Below, piece after piece: positions 22,746 to 34,239 of a stretch of DNA of 64,000 nt. Under the pieces are notes generated by a model that had not been told where the DNA came from, did no database searches, and saw only the letters and a program-made list of their open reading frames with translations. This DNA comes from Phlyctochytrium arcticum (Eukaryota; Chytridiomycota; Chytridiomycetes; Chytridiales; Chytridiaceae). The DNA is taken from contig JAHLKI010000011.1 in NCBI GenBank assembly GCA_025602905.1, forward strand, positions 372,001 through 436,000, in the 5' to 3' direction. Positions within the stretch are counted from its first letter, which is position 1, and each line of letters begins with the position of its first letter. Made by a program: the position numbers and the translations under genes.

Positions 22746-24848
22746 ATGAATTTCGATTGGCACTTATCTTCCATATCACCGCAACCTGTGGGCCCGAGGG
22801 TGTGCTCTGTCAAGCACTGCCATGTTTCCATTTCAGCAGAATCAAAGCACAAATTATGTCCCGGTTGCCGCGAGCTCGAAAAGAAGAAGAAGCGACGACA
22901 AAGAAACAAAGAAGATACACCGGCGCCTGAGAAACGCCTAAGGCTCGAGTCGGATGGACCATCATCTCCATCCTGTACCATTAGTGGCGAGAACGATGCA
23001 GCCGAGGTGGTAAATTAACCCCTACTTGTATCGCAAACTTCTTTACCTACCTAAGATTTTGTAAAGGGCCAGACGTCACATACCTCTGCTCAGAGTATGC
23101 TTTCTACGCTACGGGAGGTGGCAAAATCTTCAGAGTCAATTGTTTTTCATGAAACATGTCCCATACAAGCTGATAATGATATTTCCGATCGTGAACGTGT
23201 TCAGATGATGGCCAAGGGCATATGGGGTGTGACGGGTTTCCGATTCACGTAGGTTCAATCTAATCGTGTCTCAAGGACGCACATATTGAGCACACCCTCA
23301 GCGTACGTGACAATAAGCCGCTGCCAGCTGGGCACCGGACCAGGTATTTTTGCAGTCAAGATGAAGCGAGGAAGAAAAAGGCGAAACCATCCCAGAAACC
23401 AGGTGTGAACCATCGAGAGCACGTTGGCATGAAACGATTCCCATGTCAAAGTTCTCTCACAATCACCTATCGGCATCTTGAGAATGGTTCGCAGATATCG
23501 ATCAAACTTCATCACCTCCAAAATCATCCTCACTACGTGGATGTATCAATGCCTGAGGGGGCCCTAGACATTATTAGAGAGCATGCAGAATGGCTGAAAC
23601 CGACCCCCCTAGTTGCAAAGGTCCAGCGTGCCTTTCCCACTGTTACATCTACTCAGATACATACTGCATGGCGCGAGTGCAGTCAGGTTCATTGGAAAAG
23701 ACATGACCTGCAGATGTTGTCTGCCGAGACCCTCCTTGGGGAATATGCTGATGTCGCCGATATTTTTAAAATTGATGGCCTCCCTGAGGGCGTTCAAATG
23801 TTAGCGTGGGGAATGAGAGATGTAGGAGAGAGACTGAAAGGGCAAGCCACTGAAATTGGGATGGACGCAACGTGTAAGCTACCCACTTGATCTGCATATG
23901 CCTCACTCACATTCCCACATTTTCAGACAATACTAATTCCAAGCATCTTGAGCTATATTCGATAATGTCAGAGTACGACGGTGCTGGTTTCCCGCTCAGC
24001 TATTGTCTCTTGACCACAGCAACTGCTATAGATCAAGGCAAACGAACCATAGCGCTCTCGAAGTGGTGCCGTCGGGTCCGGGATGAGTATGACATCCGCC
24101 CGACCTTCGTTCACATTGACAAAGATATGGCAGAAATTGCAAGCTGCAGACAAGTTTGGCCACAGGCCAAGATAAGCTTATGCCTCTGGCATCTTAAAAG
24201 GGCAGTGCGTACCCGTTTAGCAAAAGCAAAGCTTGCTACAACAGCTTACAATGTTGACCGCGCCCATGGTGAATTTCTTTTATCAAACGGTCATTCCAGC
24301 CATCAGGATCAAAGACCGATGTGGACGACTATGAGGGCGGTATGCCCGAAGATCACCCGCCTGAGTCAGAACTGGTTCCACCATCTGACCCTCACATCTT
24401 GCGCATACGATTGCCGCCGATGCCAAGACGATCCATCACCACGGACACGTCGGCGGACGCACTCTCATCCATCAGCAGAATTACTAGCATGCAAACGCCG
24501 CAACAGCCGGAGGCGGAGGAGCAGAGCGAAAACGACGATGGCGATACTAGCACACGCGACAGACGAACCTTCTGCCCAGCCGACTTCAGAGAGGATATCC
24601 TAACGATGATGGAGCATCATTATTGTGCCCATCCAATGATTCCGGGGTACAGCGCCCCAAACCCCGCTGCGATCCAAAAGTGGGCTGCTCAAAATATGTA
24701 CAACTACTGCGAGGATAATGACCTCCCTGAAGTATGGGCGTACCGTTGGGAGAACTGGTACCGAAAAGGACGATGGGAGCTATGGGCACGCTGTGTGCAT
24801 GAGGAAATTCCTGTTCTGAGGACGACAATGATGATTGAATCGCAGTGA
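22746..24848 (+). pseudogene. Mutator-like transposase, N-terminal part, broken
   Basis: Exons 22746-23009, 23067-23248, 23302-23873 and 23927 onward keep frame over three introns. The start holds a Cys/His zinc motif (CSVKHCHVS... CPGCRELEKKKKR). Then come a DNA-binding-type block (RYFCSQDEARKKKAKPSQ) and the MULE core: MDATY (first Asp, split by intron 3), FVHIDKDMAEI (second Asp) and CLWHLKRAVRTRL. Near 24270-24290, in a T-rich run, the frame shifts by one base; the new frame continues with a block ending in WENWYRKGRWELWARC and TTMMIES, then stops at 24848. The catalytic Glu region and SWIM tail are missing here; a SWIM tail of the same family lies downstream in inverted orientation (25166-25920). 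Block order and wording match MULEs widespread in basidiomycete fungi. Confidence 0.75.
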
Positions 24849-24899
24849 GTATCGATGAATACAGTAGCGGCATAACACACTGACCTATAGTGAACTAAC

Positions 24900-25160
24900 A
24901 GACTAAAGGAAAGACAACTTAGATAAGAGGATGGTACGCCAGAAAGTGCGCTGCCCGAAAGAAACCAGTGTACGACGGCGAAAAGAAGAGAACGAGCGCG
25001 AAAGATAGAAACAAGATGGATAGAAAGAGAGAGAGTGATAGATAGAAAGAGAAACAATGAACGAAGGAAAAGAAAGTAAGGGAATAGAATAGAAGGAATG
25101 AAAACGAGAGAGTGGAGAGAGGAGAGAAAATGCCTTGTAGAAGATGAATGACAACAATCA
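24900..25160 (+). repeat. Purine-rich low-complexity tract
   Basis: About 260 bp with strong strand bias: mostly A and G on the plus strand, with many GAAAGA and GATAGA words. On the other strand it follows the stop of the inverted MULE tail, so it may be that gene's 3' untranslated region. Confidence 0.55.
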
Positions 25161-25165
25161 GACGA

Positions 25166-25920
25166 TCAAGTGTCTTGATCAGTCACGGAGGGTCGAGCGC
25201 GATAGAACATGACACCGTTGGTTGCAGTTGAGTCCCACGTAGTGGCATTTCTGCCGCGGGTGCTCTCCTTCTTCAATGCTCCCCTCGCCATCCTCAGAAA
25301 TGAGGCACCCTCCCGCTTGAGTGCGCTTAGCATTCTGTGGTCCCGGAACTGGACCTGGTACTCCAGTCCCCGCGCAAATTCCGATACAACGCGACAGATT
25401 TCAGTCATCTCTTCTTCAAATGTCTGCTGGTTGTCATCGCCATCATCCTCCTCACCCTCCTCTTGCGCCGAGTCCGACTCCTCGTCGTCGTCCTGGTCGT
25501 CGTCTTCGTCGTCCGCGTGGTCTTCTGCATCTGGGATACAGCCCCCTTCATCAGCCACGTCTCTCACATCACTGAGACCTTCGCCGTTCTCTTCGTCGTT
25601 GTCATCGTCATCAACATCATCATAGATGACACGAAGTGACGGGTGCTGCCAGTAGGGAGCTGTGCGCCGGCGCTTGACCTCCCAGAAGAACACAACTGGC
25701 ACCCGGTGTACCCTTTGAACAAGATGCTTGCATATAAGGAACCTGTTGATCACAAACGATGGACAAGTACACTTCCACAGATGGGCATCCGGCTGGTACT
25801 TATCGTTTGTAGGTTGCGGGACCGCCGTGGTCTCCAGCTTCCTCCACATCTTCTTAAACGCCTTTCTCCAGACCGGAGGGTCTCGGTACCTGCTCGCTTA
25901 TGCTCTGGACTCAAGAGTCG
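25166..25920 (-). pseudogene. Mutator-like transposase, C-terminal SWIM part, inverted
   Basis: Read 25920 to 25166. It begins within RYRDPPVWRKAFKKMWRKL, has no start of its own (a TAA lies just upstream), and carries a SWIM zinc finger: CTCPSFVINRFLICKHLV (C-x-C...C-x-H). A run of Asp and Glu of about 90 residues and a conserved-looking end (YQVQFRDHRML, FYRARPS) follow, closing with a TGA stop. Same family as the N-terminal part at 22746-24848 but opposite in direction, so the pair is a rearranged element with its middle lost. Confidence 0.7.
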
Positions 25921-26592
25921 ATCCAGCTTCCGGGATGTAGTCGCCGAAACTACGATCCCTCAATAGGTGTGCTCACTGACTGTTTAGAGTAGTGTATTGA
26001 GAGAGTTTAAGTATCTAGGTCTAATACTATCGACTTAACGTTCCAACACTAAATCTCCCGACCGGCTCTGATCCCCTCCAAAAGTCGGGTTACACGACTA
26101 TACAAATCTATCTAAATGATTCTGCCCAGAGAAGCCAAAGATCTGACTTCACTGTCCTACACAAACTCCGACCCAAACCATCCAACTCCTACACGGGAGT
26201 ACGTGGGCCCTAGCTTGGTGATCAAGATCCAGACGAGCAAGTCGCATCGAGGCATGTGGAACTGGTGCAGAAAGCCCCTTTTAAGACGACTCCAGCTGTT
26301 CCAATACTCTGTTTTTTGTCCGACATTTTAGTCTAGTCTCCATTTATTATTCTATTTACTGGCTTCCAACTGGGCCGACCATTCAATCTTCTGATGCCCC
26401 CTGGCAACTTGCAGTCCCAGGATGCCTGTGAACTCAGCACTCTCACAATTGATTAGTCTGGCCACGTCATTTGATTAATTTACATAGCAATCAGATTCCT
26501 GATAAGTCTCCCTGTACTCAGGCTTCCTTAGAATATGCATTGACGAGCAGATTGACGAGAGTCTCGCGCGCAGTCGGACTTGAGTCTCTTTT
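25921..26592. other. Spacer between the two MULEs
   Basis: No gene seen. On the minus strand a TGTTGGAACG word at about 26050 after a purine-rich stretch looks like the start of a copia-type LTR, but no partner end or coding region supports it. Confidence 0.4.
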
Positions 26593-29228
26593 GGGGGTGC
26601 GTATCGGGCGAAGTAAAATGCGTGTGGTTCGATCCAACAACGCGTCCTCCGCAAGAATATACGCACCCAGATTTCCAGAGAATTTCCCACCAATTGCTCG
26701 CCGTAACCTCCATTGGTACACACCCATTCATAGGGAGAAAAATCATGATATTACTATTAAATAAAAGTAGGTAACAGCTAGGTAGATAAAGTCCCGCTAT
26801 GCGAAGAGAAAGTCCAGTTAATCTGCGATTCCTCGGTCACAAAAGTTTGCAATCTCTCAATGAACTGAAGGAGACGCTCAGTTGCCAACGGATCACCTTC
26901 TGTCACCTTGTCTTCAAGTCGAAAATAATGGTTAAGCAGCCTTTCATCGGCCTCTTTCACCTGTCGCTTCCTGTAATCTCTGTAGATATCGACGGGGCTG
27001 ACTTCCTCTCTTTCCACAGGTACCCGAGAAATCGTTTCATAAACCTCGAAACCGCACTCGTCAAACATTTGCGCATATCGATCCCAAACCTCGTCGGTCA
27101 AAATTGGCTCCTCTGCGAATAGGTTAGCATGAAAAGCATGCTTGCAGGGCAACAAATACTGTCTGGCAAAGAGGCAATTGCACTCAAGGGTATCGTAATC
27201 AGGGGCCAGCTTTCCTTTGACGACTCGGTTTTCTACCGAGTTGTACTGTTCGATCAAGAGGCGCTGAACAGGCAGTGGGAAGCGACCTATGTTAGGGTGA
27301 TCTTCAGTATCCTTCAATACCTTTGATTTGAACAAAACTTCGGCACGATCTGCCTCCAGGCGGCGCTGTATGTTGACTTTGGACAAACCAACACACGCTT
27401 TTTGAATACTTGAGAATTTGCCACAGTTTCTGTCTGCTTTGACTAGTCGATGATAAGATTCTAATGGATTTGTTGAAGTCATCTGTAGCAGGGTGGGAGA
27501 ATGTTGACGCGCGGCCATTGTCCAGCAATCCAGTACAGCAGGATTTGCCCAATAACTTTCCAAATAGTTTCCAAGCTTTTCTGGAGCATCGGTAATGGCC
27601 TCTCGTAGCAACGCCGTGGCACCGACCATGGTCGTTTTGTTTAGTGCCTGCAGCATTTTGGCATATGTAGGTTTGTGGGTAGCTAGGCGACGCATGAGAG
27701 TGCGGGCGACATGGACCTAGGATAATTCAAAATCTGGGGATGCGTTCTTGCGCTCAAATTAGAACGTTACCTTGCAATATCGAACTTTAACTTCCTCCTC
27801 TCCTGCGTACATTCCCGGGAATGCCAGCAATATTCCGTTTTTCTCGATATTGGACTGATCGACCTGGATATTTCGTGGTTGCCACTTGACCCCGCACACC
27901 TCTTCAACCATTTCTCTTACTTGCTGCAGACCCAACGCGACTGCATCACCATTTTCGTTACTGACAAAGAATTGCGCTGCCGGCAGCCAACTGCCTTGCT
28001 GATTTCGGATCATACAAGTAAATAATCTCCAATCGTACCGGTTTGTCTTGTGGGTGGAGTCGAGTAAAACCAAATAACTGCACTTTGGAAGAAGGCTCAA
28101 ACTTTCCTTCACGGCAAAAGTAAATCCTTCGTCGGCCCGTCCGTCAGATCCAGATAAAAGTCTCTTAACAATGTAGCCTTCAGCGGTCAGGTACTTAATA
28201 GCCTGCTTCACGTCTTCCGCCAATGACCCTGGAGGAGCTGCCTGCTCCCGACGCTCTCTCCAGCGTGCGTTGTAGACAGCACGGGCGGAGACGCGATCCA
28301 GACCGAGCGCGCTGACACGGGCAGGAGACGTTGCACGCATGATTATGACGGGCAACGCTTTCGCAATATCTGCGTGAGCATACGGCGATTCCGCCTCGTC
28401 CTTGATGTAGTCAGAGGCGTGGCTACACAGATGACGATCATCCGCGTCCGCAATATCGTGCCCTTCACTATGCTCAGTATGACCAATAGCATGTCGAATG
28501 GTAACCAGATTGTTGTTTTTGTCAATAACAACATCCAAGCGTGCGGGGCATTCAACTTTGGTGAAGACACTCGTAAGTCTTCTCTTCTTCTGTGGGCAAT
28601 TTTCCTTGTCAGGTCGTTTCCCCGAAAACTTGCGGTGTTTGACAAACTTGCATTTGTAGGAGATGGTCTGTTTTCCAGTTTTAGCAGAAGTAGTGTTATT
28701 GTACTGCGTCCAGAAGTTGTCGCCAAGCTTCCACTCCGCAGCAAAATCCTGTAGGGGTATTTCGAAAGCTGTGATAGGATGAAAAAGTCTTTGACGGCGG
28801 TAATAGATTGACGAGCTTCTGGCACGATCAATATTGGCGGCACGAAGTTGAGACATACTGAAGGCTGATAGTTTGTTTCTGATCAGGACTCATGTGTACA
28901 AGAAAACGGTGGTTCAAAATATCATACTATACAATACCTTGATTGACCTACAAAGGTAATGACAGCAAACAGAGCACGCTCCAAAAACCCAGATCCTGGC
29001 TTTTTACTGAGAGAGGTGTGATGAAAGTGGGTGAAGACAGAAAGGTAGGGGTGTTATAAGTATGGGCGAAGACGGAAAGCTAGATCTGGCAGTTTCGTTG
29101 TTGGGTTGAAGTTGCAATGAGCGGTAGTGATCTCTGGACTTTGGAGGGATCTCGCCGGGCAAGTTGAACGAACGCGACACGGCCAAAGTGGATCGATCCG
29201 GATATTGCAGCGCCCGATACGCACCCCC
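26593..29228 (-). mobile_element. Intact-looking MULE transposon
   Basis: The ends carry an exact 18-bp inverted repeat, GGGGGTGCGTATCGGGCG, at 26593-26610 and its complement at 29211-29228. Both are flanked by TTTT, not by the 8-10 bp duplication usual for MULEs. A second short inverted copy of the terminal word GGGTGCGTAT lies at 26659-26668. The only gene inside is the transposase. Confidence 0.6.
26778..28856 (-). CDS. Mutator-like transposase with SWIM finger, intact
   Basis: Two exons, 28856-27771 and 27716-26778, joined over a 54-nt phase-0 intron (GTAACG donor); 674 residues with no stop or frameshift. The N-terminal 230 residues include a FAR1/FLYWCH-like block (SYKCKFVKHRKFSGKRP, CPARLDV) thought to bind DNA. 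The MULE catalytic triad can be placed: Asp about 266 in LVLLDSTHKTNRYDW, Asp about 332 in IQVDQSNIEKNGI, Glu about 448 in STNPLESYHRLVK; the C/H motif CKVHVARTL lies across the intron. A SWIM finger, CNCLFARQYLLPCKHAFH, follows near residue 538. It differs from the other MULE in this window, which has a different N-terminal zinc motif. Exon frame, full domain set and paired ends suggest a potentially active copy. Confidence 0.8.
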
Positions 29229-29872
29229 TTTTGGTCGATGTCCCGAGTGGGGGAGGCGATCGGCACTTCTCACCCACTCGTTTACTTCTTCCTCTGATCT
29301 CTGTTCTTTCTTTTGTTGTGTTAATAGAGATATATCCTGTACCTTTGTTGGATCTCGCTTCTTTCATGCATGCATTCATACCCTGAAATGTTATTTGCTA
29401 TCTATGCTTTCTTTCACTTCTTTTGAAGATATCCTTTTACATCAATTTTCTTTCCTTAATATAAAGAGCCAACCAACAGAGCAAGCTAAAAGACCAGAAA
29501 CTGGTCTCGCCTTCCCCAGGGCCGTTCCTGAAATGATATAGGAAGCGAGGAACACGAAAGACATAGTGTAGTTGTAAATTTGAGAAGTGGAAAGAACAGA
29601 GGTTGGGAAAATGATCATTTTTGGTTAAAACCCTCAGCACTGACGGTGAATGACAATCGAAACCGATGGAATATCATGCATTCTTACACTCGAGTAGCAC
29701 TTTCCGGACGTGGTTGTCCGACAAATTGAGAGAATTTAACACTGACTTTTCGCACACTAGTAGACCAGCTAGTAGACTAGCAGCTTGACCGCTACGACGA
29801 GAAGGGTAGGGGCTGTTTATGGTCTTATTCCAGAGTTGTTACCTAACTTGACGGCAATCTCATTTAGGCAAC
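29229..29872. other. Intergenic region with dispersed repeat pieces
   Basis: No gene. Besides the repeat at 29268-29349 it holds CATGCATTCTTACAC (29675-29689), a 15-mer also found in the introns of the gene at 49321. The last 100 bases before 29873 form the SNF2 gene promoter and leader. Confidence 0.5.
29268..29349 (+). repeat. Dispersed repeat, copy 1
   Basis: 82 bp that match 49790-49870 at all but one or two positions. The match resumes with TTTTACATCAATTTTC at 29435, after about 85 bp that are absent from the other copy. Confidence 0.7.
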
Positions 29873-32800
29873 ATGTCGGCCCACAACTCGAGTATCTCGA
29901 TAGCTTGCAGCGAGGACTGGGAAAACCTCGTCCCAGTACCAACTACCCCGGTCAGACCGGTCGGTCCGCTCGGTCCAGTCTTTGTAGACCTAACTGCATA
30001 CGAGCCGGTTAGAAAAGCTCCCCTTCAGCCGGTGTCACGACTCTTGCAACGCAATCCAGACACATCTCGTCTCCCCGGAGTTGCAGCATATCCAAAGTAT
30101 CTAGGTGGTGGAATGAAGAACTATTCGGATAAAGTTCGGGTGTTTGGAGAATCGAACGTGAAACCGTACTCCCAACCGGCTCCTTTTGTTGTAGCGGGTC
30201 CATCCAGCCAAAGTTTTGACCAATACCGCCAGCCATCCCAAATCGCTAGTGATGACGAAGAAGATGACAATCGGCATGACCCTTACGCTTACGCTCGCGC
30301 TGCTAGTACCAATGCTCCGGTTGCCAATGAGAAAATGCTATCAGAGTTGTTGAGTTCTTTATCGGATGATGACCCAGGCGGTGACATTGAACACCAGCCG
30401 GAAGATGTTACAGTTCAGCTGTTGCCGCATCAGTTGAAGGGTGTTGCGTGGATGAAGACGCGCGAGGAAGGGAATACCAAGGGAGGGATACTGGCTGGTA
30501 GGTGTTGCTGTTTTCGTGATTTACCAGTGTTTTCTGACGAATGTATCTGTTTGTAGATGATATGGGTATGCAACTTAGTCAGAGTGTGCGTGATGAGTGA
30601 AACATTAACATTCCTTATGAATTTGCTCTTCTTCACAGGACTCGGAAAAGTGAGACCCGACCAGTAGTTTGTTTATCATCACGTTGTATTAATGTATTCC
30701 CCGCAGACCGTCCAGACACTAAGTTTGATAGTTGCGGAACGCTCCACCGACAAAAAGTGCAAGACAACCCTGGTGGTCGCACCGCTTGCGCTTTTGAAAC
30801 AATGGGAAAGCGAACTGCTGACCAAAACCAAAAACGGGCTGCTGAAAGTCTTGGTTTATCATGGGCCAAGCCGGACAAAGAGTGAGTCAATACCAGCGTT
30901 TTCAGTAATTACAAACATCCTTTTGACATAATGATCCCTGTAGCACCTGCAACATTTGAGAAGTATGACGTGGTCATCACGACGTTCCACTGTACGTGGC
31001 CCGCCGTCTGACATTACTCAGTTGCTCTTAGCTTAATTCATCTTGCTTTTAATAGTGGTAGGATCTGAATGGCCCAAACCAACCAAGACTCCGAAAGGCG
31101 AGCCTGACCCTGACCCTGAACTCATTTTGCGGAAAGCTGGTCCACTGTTCAAGTTTAGGTGGTTCCGGGTTGTTCTCGGTTGGTCTCTACCAGAGTATGA
31201 TTGACGGCGTGATTCTAAAGTTGAGTGTATCAGATGAGGCTCAAACCATCAAGAACAAATCAACAAAGGCTTCAGTGGGCGCCAGCGCTTTGCAAACGGA
31301 ACGGCGATGGTGTCTGACGGGAACGCCACTGCAAAACAATGTGGATGAATTTTACAGCCTGTTACGATTTTTGAGGTTTCACCCATTCGACGATTACCGT
31401 AAGCCACTACCTAATCCCGCAGTCAGCGTCATCCACCATATCAATTGTACCTTTTCTTAGCAACGTACAAGCACCAGATTACTGTTCCCGTTACCAGAGG
31501 TCGCTCTACAGTCGGTCTGCAACGATTACGCGTTATTTTGCAAGCAATCATGTTACGGCGAACAAAAAAGTCGACCGTAGACGGCAAACCATTGCTCAAC
31601 CTTCCCGAGCGCCGTGTCGAGTTGGTGACTGTGGAAATGACGGGAGCTGAACGGGAGTTTTATGATAGGTTGGAGGGAACCATGCGGGACCGTTTGAAGG
31701 AGTACAAGAAGGTTACTACAGGCGACGATGAACAAAACCAAGGGTCCTACTCACCATCTTGTGGATAGGCGGATCTGGGTGCGAACTATGCCAGTATTTT
31801 GTGTCTTTTGCTTCGGTAGGAATGCCTTTTAACGTGATTGGCGAAACCTGCTGGCTAAAACCCCGACTACTTAGATTACGGCAAGGTAGGATTTCTAGCG
31901 GGCACAGAGCTTGAGTGCCTTTACCTATTCTTTCGTGTTCTTTCTTTACAGCTTGCAACCATCGTGCTCTCATTGGTGGAGGTCTGGATCTCGAAAACGA
32001 GATTCAGCCAGAGAAAGCATCAGCCGAGGATGAAGAAGGACTTGACGAGATGCTGGCCTTATTCAAGACTATGGAGGTTGATAAAGATCACCGCAAGTGT
32101 ACGATTTGCTTCAACAGGTCCGTTGAATGGATAATCAGTAACTTGTTTGAATTTACGATACGACTAACATTCTGCGCAGCATGGCGGGTCTGGATGCCGA
32201 CGCGACTACGTGTAAGGAGTGTACCGACAAATTTGCGACAACAGACGGAGATTCTGTCCTCAATTTGCTGCCCAAATCCCGGAATCAGGCTCTGGTATCC
32301 CGACTCTCTGCAAATTGGGTCACATCTGCCAAACTCGATCGGGTAACTTTTGCACGCCCTGCGGTTTTTGAGCTGGGCAAAAATGATCTTACAATGACTC
32401 GTCGCCAGATGCTGAATGAAATTAGCAAAATACATGAAGCGGAGCCGACAGATAAAATCATCATATTCTCGCAGTTTACATCCATGCTGGATGTGGTGGA
32501 GATGGCCTTCAAAAAACGAGGATACAAGTATGCCCGATGTAAGAACAATCTCGGACACCTCTCCTTAGCTCAGGTCTGGATCACTGACTAACGTTGGTTA
32601 GATGACGGATCGATGCGAAACAATCTGCGCGAAAATAGTTTGGAGGCCATTCGATCAGACAATCAAGTCAAGATCCTCTTGATTTCGTTGAAGTGTGGAT
32701 CTTTGGGACTGAACTTGATAGGTAAATTGAGTTGTTTTTGCGATTTTTGACGATACTGACAGCACCCTGGTTTTATTTAGCTGCCAATAGGGTTATCATG

Positions 32801-33106
32801 CTGGATATGTGGTGGAATCCTGCCATTGAAGGTAAATTGTGAAGCGATGTGGAGATAGACACGATTCGCCCTAACATGTAAAACTTTATAGACCAAGCGA
32901 TCGACCGCGTCCACCGTATTGGTCAGACCAAACCTGTTCATGTTCTCCGATTCGCCGTTGCCAATTCTGTAGAAGATCGTATTTTGGCCATGCAGGAAAA
33001 GAAGCGGTTGTTGATCAACGGCGCTCTTGGGGATGATGGAGACAAGGGCAGAAAGGGGCGCGCAAAAAAGATGACGATGAGAGAGCTGGTTGCTCTATTT
33101 GGATAG
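29873..33106 (+). CDS. SNF2-family ATPase of the Uls1/Rad5/Rad16 class
   Basis: Fifteen exons: 29873-30497, 30557-30565, 30639-30649, 30707-30881, 30944-30991, 31056-31178, 31234-31398, 31461-31711, 31769-31815, 31875-31885, 31952-32117, 32180-32538, 32602-32721, 32781-32831, 32892-33106; 791 residues in one frame. Motif I DDMGLGKT (residues about 209-216) is assembled from exons 1-4, two of which are only 9 and 11 nt. Motif II is DEAQTIKN, motif III LTGTPLQNN. Between the helicase lobes is a short Cys motif (CTICFN... CKECTDKF) where Rad5/Rad16/Uls1 proteins have a RING; here only four Cys remain. Lobe 2 has FSQFTSMLD, GLNLIAANRVIM and HRIGQT. Family members act on chromatin in repair or on SUMO-modified proteins. 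The exon 8 donor is an odd GTTACT; without it an in-frame TAG would end the protein. Confidence 0.85.
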
Positions 33107-33510
33107 TTTTATTCCGGTGGAAGCGTCGTGTATATACTTTTCTTTTTGGCCTGCACGTGCTATTTTGCTCTTGTAACTCATCTGTTTTGTAACCCAGAAC
33201 TTTCAATCATTATTTATCCGACTGAAACATATTCATGCTCGACAGACTTTTGTGCAATGTTTCCTGTGCTGGAAAGATCAAAACTTTATAAACGGGCGTT
33301 CAGAGACTGCGGACGAGCATGTGCATGTAATGGATTTCTTTAATAATATTGCTTAACTCGCAATCGCAGGAGCAGGGGTAAAATTGGATGATAGCATGTG
33401 GTTGGGGGAACGGCCAACGGCGGGTTTGTACAATAAGAGGAGAAAGGTTGAAAATAGTCGTTTCGGGTGGAAGGGAAATGTTATGAGCGTGTCGTCGACC
33501 GAGAAAGGGT

Positions 33511-34064
33511 TTAGCTGCTGTTGTCAAAGGGCGTAACGCCTCGCTTGCATAGCTGTTGGGTATCAAAAATAAGTTACCGATCCCTGGGAGATATGAAGAA
33601 TGTTCGTACCTCTTCTGGGAAGGGAATGTTTCGCTCCCATTTTGATCCTCCAGGAGCGGTAGGGTCTGTGGACGTGCAAGATCTGAGTATGAGTAATCCG
33701 ACTTCAAAATTGGCCAAGAAGTACAACGTACATTTGTAAGGAACAGGGTGATGATACACGGCCAGCATCATTTCTGTCTGTGCAATCAGATTCTCAACTT
33801 CTTTTGGGCTCGTAATGCGGGCATTCTTGTCAAACAGGTATCGAATCGTCAGGGCCTTCTCGCGGAATTCGGTGCGTTGCCAGTACCAATCACCGGCTAG
33901 ACGGAGAGACCGACGGTACAGGCGAGTTATGTACCGTTTGTGGGCTTGAGTGCCGAGCTGTTTATGACAAAAAAAATGACGGATCAGTGAGATGCTCACA
34001 AATTTGATCGCTATTAAACCAGCAAAAGGCTTACCTGAACGGGTGCAACAACGACCTGGCTCAT
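33511..34064 (-). CDS. NDUFB9: NADH dehydrogenase (complex I) LYR subunit NDUFB9/B22
   Basis: Four exons on the minus strand (34064-34035, 33957-33732, 33665-33610, 33552-33511), 117 residues. Near residue 20 it has the LYR-family motif RLYRRSLRLAGDWY, followed by a helical block and the NDUFB9 signature PTAPGGSKWERNIP, which matches the family's PxSPGGTxYER region. The short length fits the fungal subunit. It is an accessory subunit of the membrane arm of mitochondrial complex I and binds acyl carrier protein in known structures. Exon 1 is only ten codons. It converges with the SNF2 gene (404 bp between) and diverges from DNA2 (415 bp between starts), so it probably shares a promoter region with DNA2. 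Confidence 0.85.
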
Positions 34065-34224
34065 CCTTTCTTGTGCCGGTGTGTGTATTTGACTGTAGGG
34101 AAGATTTGACAAATGGCCCACTGGTCAAACTCAGATTCTCATCACGGGCGCTGGGTGGCGTTGGTCCTGGTTGCCATGGAAAGCTTAAATGAAGTTATGC
34201 GTCATGTTTCGTCCGGCTGGGCAG

Positions 34225-34239
34225 ACGCGTTGGACGCGT
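34225..34239. promoter_or_regulatory. Two MluI cell-cycle boxes in the DNA2/NDUFB9 promoter
   Basis: ACGCGT occurs at 34225-34230 and 34234-34239, about 245 bp upstream of the DNA2 start. In budding and fission yeast this motif binds MBF and drives S-phase genes, including replication enzymes. G1/S control of DNA2 is inferred from the motif and the gene's role. Confidence 0.5.

Noticed and set aside
25209..25625. Long Ser-rich plus-strand ORF
   Set aside because: It is the antisense of the Asp/Glu-rich MULE tail, a usual shadow of such composition.
25975..26060. Possible copia LTR start (minus strand TGTTGGAACG)
   Set aside because: No matching end, no partner LTR and no pol sequence next to it.
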